A program made the position numbers and the translations under genes. From positions 1-64,000 of the forward strand of contig NZ_LMNF01000003.1 in assembly GCF_001422485.1 (NCBI RefSeq): a stretch of 64,000 nucleotides of DNA, given 5' to 3'. A model generated the notes under the pieces. It searched no databases and was not told where the DNA came from. It was given only the letters and a program-made list of their open reading frames with translations. Positions within the stretch are counted from its first letter, which is position 1. Each line of letters begins with the position of its first letter. This DNA is from Agreia sp. Leaf283 (lineage in GTDB: Bacteria; Actinomycetota; Actinomycetes; Actinomycetales; Microbacteriaceae). Below, in pieces: positions 8,633 through 16,214 of the stretch.

Positions 8633-8707
8633 AAGTCAGCACGTTTCACGAGACACGCCGCCCCCTGGTGACGCCGTGGCAGCGTGTCACTACGAGTGTG
8701 CTGACTT
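8633..8707. repeat. 75-bp imperfect palindrome overlapping the 3' end of the nuclease-like gene
   Basis: Outer arms AAGTCAGCAC (8633-8642) and GTGCTGACTT (8698-8707) are perfect. Nine unpaired bases follow on each side, then inner arms GACACGC (8652-8658) and GCGTGTC (8682-8688) around a 23-base loop. The right half supplies the last codons and the TAG stop (8690-8692) of the minus-strand gene, so its C-terminal KSAHS is encoded by the repeat. No second copy was found in the window. Confidence 0.8.
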
Positions 8708-9670
8708 AGGCCTGCCACCTTCTCGGTAGCTGCGCAGGTCGAGGGCGTCTTGAACGGCCCGTTCGATCGCCTGCAGGGTCTCTGGCCAATACTCGAACAG
8801 GTGATGAGGCAGGATTCGGATCGCCGGCCGCCCCCAGGCGAAGGACTGCAGGGTCTTGTCGTAATCCCATTTCTGCTGCGCCTCGTCGGAGTGCCATCTC
8901 TTGCTGTCCAGATCGACGGCGACGACATCATCGATGAGCGCGTCGAACTTGCTCGACCCGGGCACCGCCCGCTGCAGCTCGACGATGTGACCCAGTCTGC
9001 GCATACGAACCCCGAAGATGGACTCGGTGCCGGAATCAGCGAGGGGGTCGAGCTCCGTCCGAAGCCCGTGCAGGCGCTGGGGAAGGGTGTCGAACAGCAG
9101 ATCGAGCTGGCCGGGGAGGATGAAGTTCTTCCGCAGAGCGGAGTCGATCGAGGCGATCGCGTGCTCCTCCTCCTGGCAGAGCACTGCTTGGCGGAGGGCG
9201 AGAAGCGGAGGAACCATCCAATCGCTGGTGCCGTGGCGCTCACCCATAGGGATGCCCCGGATGGGTCGCTGCCAGTGAACGCGGGGCACCCCGGCCTCTG
9301 CGAGGTAGTTCGTGTCGCTTCGTGCAGTGCTCGTGTCACGGCCGAATGCGACCACGGAGTCGACCCGCAGCCGCTTGGATCCGGCCGGCACGTGCACGTG
9401 CAGTCGGGTGTCCATCCCGGCCCAGACTCCCGATCGTCGGAGGGCGCTGACGCAGCCGATCAGGCCGCCCAGGCGAACGGCTCTGCGTTGATCGAGATCG
9501 GCTGTGGCGCTGGCGTAGAGCCCGCGTCGCTCCGAAACGATCAGCTTCGCCTGTCTGGCTAGATCGATGGCGCGTGGCGAGGCCCCGTTTCGAAGGAGAG
9601 TCGCTCGGGATGCGATGCCTCCGTTCCGGTCGACAAGACGGCTCACCGAGACGGCATCATGACTGATCAC
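8690..9670 (-). CDS. AbiEi-like winged-helix plus DUF559/VSR-like nuclease-fold protein
   Basis: A 326-residue protein. Residues 1-55 (LVDRNGGIASRATLLRNGAS, then SERRGLYAS) resemble the N-terminal winged helix of type IV antitoxin AbiEi-family proteins. The last 110 residues (KFDALIDDVVAVDLDSKRWHS, KWDYDKTLQSFAWGRPAIRI) resemble DUF559, a VSR-like PD-(D/E)xK fold, with Asp in FDAL and an Asp-x-Asp in place of the common Glu. Such fusions are frequent and scattered in this family of bacteria; their function is not established. The frame opens with GTG 9670 without a good ribosome site, and GTG 9646 is possible. Its last five codons are part of a 75-bp hairpin. No toxin partner is adjacent. Confidence 0.7.
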   Translation of the reverse strand: MISHDAVSVSRLVDRNGGIASRATLLRNGASPRAIDLARQAKLIVSERRGLYASATADLDQRRAVRLGGLIGCVSALRRSGVWAGMDTRLHVHVPAGSKRLRVDSVVAFGRDTSTARSDTNYLAEAGVPRVHWQRPIRGIPMGERHGTSDWMVPPLLALRQAVLCQEEEHAIASIDSALRKNFILPGQLDLLFDTLPQRLHGLRTELDPLADSGTESIFGVRMRRLGHIVELQRAVPGSSKFDALIDDVVAVDLDSKRWHSDEAQQKWDYDKTLQSFAWGRPAIRILPHHLFEYWPETLQAIERAVQDALDLRSYREGGRPKSAHS

Positions 9671-9770
9671 AAGGAAGAAGGTGGTTCACCCGGTGGTATC
9701 GATCACCCGGTCCGGTGGGATCCGTGGACAACTCTCCTTCGTGTGCAACGGGGAGGATGGGAAGTGCGCG

Positions 9771-10730
9771 TCAGCTCACGAGTTCTCGAACGCAGAAGGT
9801 GCGCCGGTAGTTGGCCGGCGTGGTCTGCAGGGTCTTCACGAAGTGATGCCGCATCACCGCGGCCGACCCGAAGCCCGTCTCGGCGGCGACGGCCTCGAGC
9901 CCCAGGGTGGTCTCCTCGAGGAGGTGCTGCGCTCGCATGAGGCGCTGCTTGTTCAGCCAGGCCGCCGGCGTCGTTCCCAGATCCGCGCGGAATCGGCGCG
10001 CGAAGGTGCGCGACGACATCAGGGCCTTGCGGGCGAGCTCGTCGACGCTGAGGTCGCGATCGAGGTTCTCGAGCATCCATTCCGTGACGCCCGCGAACGA
10101 GTCGCTGGGCTCCGCGGGAAGCGGCGTGGCGATGTACTGGGCCTGGCCGCCGGCCCGCTGAGGAGGCACGACCATGCGACGGGCGATGACGTTCGCCGCG
10201 GCGGCGCCCAGCTCGGTACGCACGAGGTGCAGGGCCGCGTCGATGCCCGCCGACGTTCCGGCGCCGGTGATGATGTTGCCGTCCTGAACGAACAGAACGT
10301 CGGCGTCGACCTCGATCTGGGGGAACTCGCGCGCCAGCCTGTCGGCGTGCATCCAGTGAGTGGTGGCCCGCTTGCCGTCGAGCAGCCCGGACTTCGCGAG
10401 CGTGAACGCCCCGCTGCACACCGTCAGGATCCAGGCGCCCCGGTCGTTAGCCTCATGCAGCACCCGCAGGACCTCGGGGTGCACTGCGCCCTCGATGATG
10501 TGGGCCGGAATGGCGATGAGGTCGGCGTCGGCCGCTGCGGAGAGGTCGTTCAGGATCATCATGTCGTAGCCGAGGCTGGTCGGAATGGGCCCGGGTTCGG
10601 CGGCCGCAATCGTGAAGTCGAAGACGGGCCCGCCCATGTCGGAGCGATCGATGCCGAAGACCTCACAGATCACTCCGAACTCGAACGGGGCGACGTGGGG
10701 GAGGGCGATGAGTACGACCTTCTTGAGCAT
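9771..10730 (-). CDS. GlxA-type transcriptional regulator (DJ-1/PfpI domain plus AraC HTH)
   Basis: A 319-residue regulator. The N-terminal half is a DJ-1/PfpI class I amidotransferase-like fold (MLKKVVLIALPHVAPFEFG, and AWILTVCSGAFTLAKSGLL with the conserved cysteine elbow). The C-terminal 100 residues hold two AraC helix-turn-helix units (LSVDELARKALMSSRTFARRF and GLEAVAAETGFGSAAVMRHHF). Proteins of this plan sense small molecules and activate nearby catabolic or stress genes. The start is ATG 10730, with GAAGGA six bases upstream; longer frames are read-through. It is divergent from the small-ORF/galE unit and might control it, but nothing in the sequence proves this. Confidence 0.88.
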   Translation of the reverse strand: MLKKVVLIALPHVAPFEFGVICEVFGIDRSDMGGPVFDFTIAAAEPGPIPTSLGYDMMILNDLSAAADADLIAIPAHIIEGAVHPEVLRVLHEANDRGAWILTVCSGAFTLAKSGLLDGKRATTHWMHADRLAREFPQIEVDADVLFVQDGNIITGAGTSAGIDAALHLVRTELGAAAANVIARRMVVPPQRAGGQAQYIATPLPAEPSDSFAGVTEWMLENLDRDLSVDELARKALMSSRTFARRFRADLGTTPAAWLNKQRLMRAQHLLEETTLGLEAVAAETGFGSAAVMRHHFVKTLQTTPANYRRTFCVRELVS

Positions 10731-10772
10731 GGCTGTTCCTTCGCGGGAGGTGTGGCAGTAAAGCGTGGAGTG

Positions 10773-10802
10773 TTGACATTCTTCCATCTGGTGGCCGATA
10801 TT
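10773..10802 (+). promoter_or_regulatory. Promoter for the small membrane ORF and galE
   Basis: A perfect -35 TTGACA (10773-10778) is followed after 18 bases by GATATT (10797-10802). The transcript would begin about 15 bases before the 43-codon ORF at 10825. Confidence 0.5.
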
Positions 10803-10824
10803 CGCAATTCGTAGCGTTACTGCC

Positions 10825-10956
10825 ATGATGATTTTTCTGGTTGTTATGGGAGTTCTGTCGGCCGCGGCGATCGTGTGGACGATGCGAGACTGGGTGCGCG
10901 ATGGATACCGTCGCATTCCCACGGGTAGAGGAGACGACGAATGGCGTGGTTGGTAA
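10825..10956 (+). CDS. Small single-span membrane protein, 43 residues
   Basis: ATG 10825 opens a 43-codon frame. It encodes a hydrophobic N-terminal helix (MMIFLVVMGVLSAAAIVWTM), then a basic and polar tail (RDWVRDGYRRIPTGRGDDEWRGW). Its last 16 bases overlap the first codons of galE in another frame, so the two are probably translationally coupled. A promoter with a consensus -35 lies just upstream. I recall short actinobacterial membrane proteins with an RDGYxRIPT motif after the helix, which favours a real gene. The function is unknown. Confidence 0.65.
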   Translation: MMIFLVVMGVLSAAAIVWTMRDWVRDGYRRIPTGRGDDEWRGW

Positions 10957-11900
10957 CAGGAGGCGCGGGTTACATCGGCTCGCACGTGGTGCGGGCGTTC
11001 CGCGAGCAGGGCATAGATGTCGTGGTCGTCGACGATCTCTCCAGCGGCCACCGCGCGTTCGTCGATGACGGCGTGCCGTTCATCGACGGCAGCATTCTCG
11101 ATGCCGACCTTCTGCGCCAGACATTCGAAGACCACGCGATCTCGGGTGTCGTTCACGTCGCCGGCTACAAGTACGCCGGCGTCTCCGTCACGCGGCCGCT
11201 CCATACCTATGAGCAGAACGTCACGGGAACCCAGGTTCTGCTCGGTGCGATGAGCGATGCCGGGGTCGACCGCATCGTCTTCTCATCGAGCGCGGCCGTC
11301 TACGGAACGCCGGACACGGATCTCGTGACCGAGTCCACCGCCAAGAATCCCGAGTCGCCCTACGGCGAGTCGAAGCTGATCGGCGAGTGGCTGCTGCGAG
11401 ACCAGGGCGTGGCGGCCGGACTCGCCCACACGTCGCTGCGCTATTTCAACGTCGTCGGTTCGGGATATCCGGACCTGTTCGACACCAGCCCGCACAACCT
11501 CTTCCCCCTCGTGTTCGAAGCGCTCCTCGACGGCCGCGTTCCCCGCATCAACGGCGACGACTACGACACCCCCGACGGAACGTGCGTGCGCGACTACATC
11601 CACGTGTCCGACCTGGCGCTGTCGCATGTCGCGGCCGCGCGGCGATTGGATGCCGGTGAGCCGGTCGAGCAGGCCTACAACCTCGGGAGCGGGGCCGGTG
11701 TGTCGGTCGGCGAGATCATGACGGCGATGGCCGAGGGCACGGGGATTCCCTTCACTCCCGAGATCGCGCCGCGCCGACCGGGCGACCCCGCCCGCATCGT
11801 CGCATCCGGCGAATCGGCCGCGCGAGACCTCGACTGGCGGATGCGCCACACGCTCGACGAGATGGTTCGCAGCGCGTGGGCGGCACGCCAGGGCGAGTAG
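10941..11900 (+). CDS. galE: UDP-glucose 4-epimerase
   Basis: A cytoplasmic short-chain dehydrogenase/reductase that interconverts UDP-glucose and UDP-galactose. Its 319 residues start with the NAD motif GGAGYIGSH. The catalytic Ser and Tyr-xxx-Lys are seen in FSSSAAVYG and YGESK, and substrate-binding motifs follow (LRYFNVVGSGYPDL, DGTCVRDYIHVSDLA, YNLGSGAGVSV). The length is a little short of the usual 325-340. The product can feed galactose-containing wall polymers, in line with manA and the glycosyltransferase nearby. A related NDP-sugar epimerase specificity cannot be excluded. Confidence 0.92.
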   Translation: MAWLVTGGAGYIGSHVVRAFREQGIDVVVVDDLSSGHRAFVDDGVPFIDGSILDADLLRQTFEDHAISGVVHVAGYKYAGVSVTRPLHTYEQNVTGTQVLLGAMSDAGVDRIVFSSSAAVYGTPDTDLVTESTAKNPESPYGESKLIGEWLLRDQGVAAGLAHTSLRYFNVVGSGYPDLFDTSPHNLFPLVFEALLDGRVPRINGDDYDTPDGTCVRDYIHVSDLALSHVAAARRLDAGEPVEQAYNLGSGAGVSVGEIMTAMAEGTGIPFTPEIAPRRPGDPARIVASGESAARDLDWRMRHTLDEMVRSAWAARQGE

Positions 11901-11951
11901 TCGATTTGGCGTGTTGCGCCGTTGTCGATTGCCGCGACACGGTGTTTCCCC

Positions 11952-11978
11952 AAACCCTCCAGAAGCACTTGAGGGTTT
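11952..11978. terminator. Perfect 8-bp inverted repeat after galE, before the whiB promoter
   Basis: AAACCCTC (11952-11959) and GAGGGTTT (11971-11978) enclose an 11-base loop. It may end the galE transcript, though no run of T follows. As it stops 12 bases before the whiB -35 it could equally be an operator for that promoter. Confidence 0.4.
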
Positions 11979-11990
11979 ACGATCTGCGAC

Positions 11991-12019
11991 TTGACTCCAA
12001 CGAACTACACGGGTGTAAT
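11991..12019 (+). promoter_or_regulatory. Promoter of whiB2
   Basis: TTGACT (11991-11996) and TGTAAT (12014-12019) are separated by exactly 17 bases, one of the best sigma-70-type promoters in the window. The leader to ATG 12071 would be about 45 bases and includes an AGAAGGT ribosome site. Confidence 0.6.
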
Positions 12020-12070
12020 TAGCGGGAGGGGTTCGGCAGGTCGAATGCAGATCAGAAGGTAGAGCGTGGT

Positions 12071-12391
12071 ATGGCTATGGAATACCGCTCAGGCGTCCCA
12101 GAGGACTGGTTCGTCGATCCCGTCAATCTCGGTGTTCCGGGCGTTCGTCAACAGGCGCCGGTAGAAGACGAGAACCCGCTGGCGTGGCAGACCGACTCTC
12201 TCTGCGCTCAGACCGACCCCGAGGCCTTCTTTCCTGAGAAGGGCGGCTCGACCCGCGATGCCAAGCGCATCTGCACGTCGTGCGAGGTGAAGGCCCAGTG
12301 CCTCGAGTACGCGCTGAAGAACGACGAGCGCTTCGGCATCTGGGGTGGCCTGTCCGAGCGTGAACGGCGCAAGCTGCGCAAGCAGGCCTAG
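12071..12391 (+). CDS. whiB2: WhiB-family iron-sulfur regulator, WhiB2/WhmD type
   Basis: A 106-residue DNA-associated regulator. Four cysteines for the [4Fe-4S] cluster are in place: Cys45 (SLCAQT), Cys68 and Cys71 (ICTSCEVK) and Cys77 (AQCLEY). The turn FGIWGGLSERERR and the basic tail KLRKQA follow, as in all Wbl proteins. The extra N-terminal 35 residues and the linkage to ManA, GT2, DUF5719 and AhcY genes point to the WhiB2/WhmD branch, which acts on septation and cell division in mycobacteria. A second ATG two codons in is possible. It has its own promoter and stands alone before the glycosyltransferase gene. Confidence 0.93.
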   Translation: MAMEYRSGVPEDWFVDPVNLGVPGVRQQAPVEDENPLAWQTDSLCAQTDPEAFFPEKGGSTRDAKRICTSCEVKAQCLEYALKNDERFGIWGGLSERERRKLRKQA

Positions 12392-12473
12392 GGTCATAGT
12401 TTTCTCATAGGTATCCCGGCACGCCGGGGCCTGACCCGTCGCGGGCGCATGCCGCCCTTAGGGTCTAAGGGAT

Positions 12474-15400
12474 ATGCGCGCCCGAGTTACAGCAGTTCTA
12501 GTCGCCTCCAACGGAGCGGACTACCTTCCGCGCACCCTCGACGCGCTGAAGGCGCAGACGAGGCAGCCCGACAGCCTCATCGTGGTCGATGTGGGTTCGT
12601 CGGATGAGACGCCCGCCCTGCTGTCGGCGGCGCTTCCCACTCACTTCATCTCGGCATCCGGCAGGCTGAGCTTCGGCACGGCCGTCGCGCACGCCCTCGG
12701 TGTCGTCCCTCCTCCCGCCGACGAGAACGAGTGGCTCTGGCTGCTCGCGCACGACACGGCGCCGGAGCCCGACGCCCTCGCCGCCCTGCTCGCCGCGGTC
12801 GAGGTCAACCCCTCGGTGGCTGCCGCGGGCCCCAAGCAGATGGACTGGGAGCACCCCGACTACATCAGCGAGTTCGGTGAGACGCTCACGCGCTTCGGTG
12901 CCACGTATTCCATGGCGGAGACCGAGCTCGACCAGGCCCAGCACGATCGCATGAGCGATGTTCTCGGAGTCGGCGCGGCCGGCATGCTCGTTCGCCACAC
13001 TGTGTGGAACGACCTGGCCGGGTTCGACGACGCCCTGCCGACCGCCGACAACGGCCTCGACTTCAGTGTGCGGGTGCGACTCGCCGGCCACCGGGTGATG
13101 GGCGTCCCCGCAGCGCGGATCGCGTCGGCGGGCGTCGGTCTCGCCGGACCCGGCCGCAGCGAGAAGGGCCGCGCGCGGAGAAAACGACAGGCGGATCGAC
13201 GGGCTGCGCAGCTTCACCGCAGGCTGGTCTACGCGCCCGCGTTCGCCGTGGTCTTCCACTGGCTCTCCCTCGTTCCCCTGGCCGTGGCCCGCAGCCTCGG
13301 CCAGCTGGTGCGCAAGCAGCCCGGCGCCATCGGCGGTGAGATGTCGGCCGCGTTCCGCACGGCATTCGGATCGCGCATCGCCGAGGCCCGCAAGAACCTG
13401 CACGCCGCCAAGAGGGTCGGCTGGAGCACGATCGCTCCGCTGCGCATTCCAGGAGACGAGGTGCGCCGCCGCCGCTCTCTGCAACGCGAGATCGCCCTCA
13501 CACACCTGCGCGGCGAGAAGGACCGCATCCAGTTCATCGCGACGGGCGGCGTGACCACCGTTCTGATCTTCGCCGTGCTCGGGCTCATCATGTTCGTTCC
13601 CCTGATCGGCGCGATCGCTCTCACGGGCGGTTCCCTGCTGCCGGTGAGCGCGACCCTCGGCGAGCTGTGGAGCCACGTCGGCTACGGCTGGCGCGACATC
13701 GGCCTCGGCTTCGTCGGCGCCGCAGACCCCTTCACCACCGTGCTGGCCGTGCTGGGGTCGATCACGTTCTGGTCGCCGTCGCTCTCGATCGTCGGCCTCT
13801 ATCTCGCCGCTCTGCCGCTCGCTGCGCTGGCGGCCTGGTTCCTCGCCGCGCGGCTCACGGACAAGCCCTGGCTGCGTGCGGTCGCCGCCGTTCTCTGGAC
13901 TCTCGCCCCCACCTTCCTCGCCTCGCTCGACAACGGCGCAATCGGCGCGGTTCTGGCCCACCTGCTGCTGCCGTGGCTCGTGCTCGCCGGCCTTGCCGCA
14001 CGCAAGTCGTGGTCGGCATCGGCGATGGCCGCCATCCTGTTCGCCGTCACCTTGGCTGCAGCCCCGTCGTTGTGGCCCGCGTTGCTGGTCATCTGGGTGG
14101 TCTCTGTGGCCACCGCGGGCCGCAACGTCGCCCGCTACATCGGCATCCCGATTCCGGCCGTCGCCCTCTTCCTCCCGCTGGCCTGGGATCAGTTCCGCGC
14201 CGGAAATCCGATCGGCATCCTCGCTGACCCCGGTGTTCCCGTGGTGCGCGAGCCGGGGTCGATCCTGGCGCTGCTGAGCGGCATCCCCGACTCCGCACAG
14301 AGCGGATGGACCGGGCTCGCGTCGATGGCCGGCATCGATTCGTCGGTGCTGCAGATCGTGCTGGCGGTCGCCGTCGTTCCCCTCGGCCTCCTCGCCGTGC
14401 TCGCCCTCGTCAATCCCGGTCCGAGCGTCACACGGGCCATCGTCGCCGTCGTCGGCGCACTGCTCGGCCTGGCGACCGCGATCGCATCGACCCGCATCTC
14501 GCTCGACGCCATCGGTGCTGATCCCGTCGTGCTGTGGGCGGGCCCCGGTCTCAGCCTCTACTGGCTCGGGCTCATCTGCGCGGCCGTCATCGGCCTGCAC
14601 TTCCTCAAGAGGTTCTCCCTCGCCCCCGGATTCGTCGCGGCCACCACCGTGGTCGTGGTCGCGGTGCCCCTCGTCGCGTCGACCCTGCTCGGATCCTCGG
14701 CCATCCAGATCACCGATGGCCGCCTGCTTCCCGCGTTCGTCACGGCCGAGGCGGCATCCACACCCCGCGTCGGCACCCTCGTGCTCACCCCGCAGCCCGA
14801 CGGCGGCCTCGCGTCGACGATCGTGAACGGAACGGGCGTGATGCTCGACGACCAGTCCACCCTCGCCTCCACCAACCGCGACCCGGCACGCGATGCCGAA
14901 CTCGCGGAGCTCATCGGCAACCTCACCTCACTGAGCGGAGAGGACAGCACCCCGCGCCTCGCAGACCTCGGTGTGGAGTTCGTGCTGCTCGCCAACCCCG
15001 CGCCGGGTGACAACGAAGCGGCGTTGGTCACCACGACCACCCGATCGACCGCCGCGTTCGATGCGAACGCATCGCTCACGACGGTGGGCAAGACCTTCGC
15101 GGGAACGCTCTGGCAGATCACGGGAACCGAGAGCATGTCGAGCCTCCCTGCGCCCGTTCCCACCAACCTCGGATCGGCCACCGGCGTGCTCGTGCTCGTC
15201 GGGCAGGGCATCGTCTTCCTTCTGATGCTGCTTCTCGCACTGCCTGCCGGGCGACTGCAGCCGCACGGTGCCCGCGCCGTGAGCGCGCTGGAGCCCGCCG
15301 GCCCGGTGATACCCGATGAGCCCGATGACGAGGGTTCCGACGGCGACGAGAACGGCGACGACGGGGCCGCGGTTCCGGATGGGCAGGCCGCCGAGACGGC

Positions 15401-16214
15401 GGGCACCCCGGAGCCCGGTTCGACAGAGCCCGGTTCGACAGCCACCGCTTCGACCGCGCGCCGCCGTCGCCGGCTGTTCGCGCGTAAGGAGCGTCCCGAC
15501 GCCGCTGCAGAGGCTGCTACCGCGGCCGCCGCGGCGAGTGCGGCCGCGATCGCCTCGGCTCCGAATGCCGCCCCTGACGAATCGACTCCTGACGAGTCTG
15601 CTCCCGACGAGTCTGCTGCTCGCGAGTCGGCGACGGAAGCGCTCGAAGCGCCCGAGTCGTCGGTCGCCGAGTCGTCGGTCGCCGAGTCGTCGGTCGCAGA
15701 GCCGACGACCGTCGTGTCGCCCGAGCCTGACCGTACCCCGGAACCGGAGACGGCATCGAGTGCCCGGGCCGAGTCGAGCGCTGCGGCTGTCGCCGCCCCG
15801 CAGTCGGTCGTGATCCACCCCGGCGAGGACTTCGATCTGCTCGATCCGGCCGAGGTCCTGACTGCTACGGAACGCACTGCGGAGCCGGCGACGCCGACTC
15901 TCGACGAGCTCGTCGAAGAGCCCGCCTCGACGGAGCTGCCGCCCATCGAGGCGGAGCCGACGACGGAGTTCGTCGCATCGCCCGAGGCTAAGCCTGAAGC
16001 AGTGCCAGAGCCAGAGCCGGCGCAGACCCCCGTGGCGGAAGAGGCCCCCGAGCCGCATCGCCCGGAACCCGAGGCCGACCCTGAACCGGCCTTCTCGCAT
16101 CCGCGTGCCCTGCCCGACGATATTGACGACGACTACGACCCCGACGCGGAGACCGTGATGCGCGTGAAACCGATCGACCTGAGCAACGAGGAGGATGAGC
16201 ACGATGGCCGCTAG
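12474..16214 (+). CDS. Giant family-2 glycosyltransferase with polytopic membrane domain and acidic tail
   Basis: A 1246-residue protein. Residues 1-230 are a GT-A family 2 domain (VTAVLVASNGADYLPRTLDAL, DVGSSDETP, and WLLAHDTAPEPDAL in the DxD region). From about residue 250 to 940 there are many hydrophobic helices with a long exported loop (TPRVGTLVLTPQPDGGLAST). The final 290 residues are disordered, rich in Ala, Glu, Pro and Ser, with short tandem repeats (ESSVA, DESAP, PGSTE). Homologues sit beside whiB2 and DUF5719 throughout the actinomycetes, and Rv3256c-Rv3260c in M. tuberculosis is the matching region. The likely role is lipid-linked or wall polysaccharide assembly at the membrane. 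The DUF5719 gene overlaps its 3' end. Confidence 0.85.
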   Translation: MRARVTAVLVASNGADYLPRTLDALKAQTRQPDSLIVVDVGSSDETPALLSAALPTHFISASGRLSFGTAVAHALGVVPPPADENEWLWLLAHDTAPEPDALAALLAAVEVNPSVAAAGPKQMDWEHPDYISEFGETLTRFGATYSMAETELDQAQHDRMSDVLGVGAAGMLVRHTVWNDLAGFDDALPTADNGLDFSVRVRLAGHRVMGVPAARIASAGVGLAGPGRSEKGRARRKRQADRRAAQLHRRLVYAPAFAVVFHWLSLVPLAVARSLGQLVRKQPGAIGGEMSAAFRTAFGSRIAEARKNLHAAKRVGWSTIAPLRIPGDEVRRRRSLQREIALTHLRGEKDRIQFIATGGVTTVLIFAVLGLIMFVPLIGAIALTGGSLLPVSATLGELWSHVGYGWRDIGLGFVGAADPFTTVLAVLGSITFWSPSLSIVGLYLAALPLAALAAWFLAARLTDKPWLRAVAAVLWTLAPTFLASLDNGAIGAVLAHLLLPWLVLAGLAARKSWSASAMAAILFAVTLAAAPSLWPALLVIWVVSVATAGRNVARYIGIPIPAVALFLPLAWDQFRAGNPIGILADPGVPVVREPGSILALLSGIPDSAQSGWTGLASMAGIDSSVLQIVLAVAVVPLGLLAVLALVNPGPSVTRAIVAVVGALLGLATAIASTRISLDAIGADPVVLWAGPGLSLYWLGLICAAVIGLHFLKRFSLAPGFVAATTVVVVAVPLVASTLLGSSAIQITDGRLLPAFVTAEAASTPRVGTLVLTPQPDGGLASTIVNGTGVMLDDQSTLASTNRDPARDAELAELIGNLTSLSGEDSTPRLADLGVEFVLLANPAPGDNEAALVTTTTRSTAAFDANASLTTVGKTFAGTLWQITGTESMSSLPAPVPTNLGSATGVLVLVGQGIVFLLMLLLALPAGRLQPHGARAVSALEPAGPVIPDEPDDEGSDGDENGDDGAAVPDGQAAETAGTPEPGSTEPGSTATASTARRRRRLFARKERPDAAAEAATAAAAASAAAIASAPNAAPDESTPDESAPDESAARESATEALEAPESSVAESSVAESSVAEPTTVVSPEPDRTPEPETASSARAESSAAAVAAPQSVVIHPGEDFDLLDPAEVLTATERTAEPATPTLDELVEEPASTELPPIEAEPTTEFVASPEAKPEAVPEPEPAQTPVAEEAPEPHRPEPEADPEPAFSHPRALPDDIDDDYDPDAETVMRVKPIDLSNEEDEHDGR
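15654..15698 (+). repeat. Three 15-bp tandem units coding ESSVA
   Basis: GAGTCGTCGGTCGCC occurs at 15654, 15669 and 15684 (the last ends in A). It lies in the disordered tail of the glycosyltransferase, next to looser repeats coding DES(T/A)P and EPGST. In-frame units suggest length variation between strains. Confidence 0.85.
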
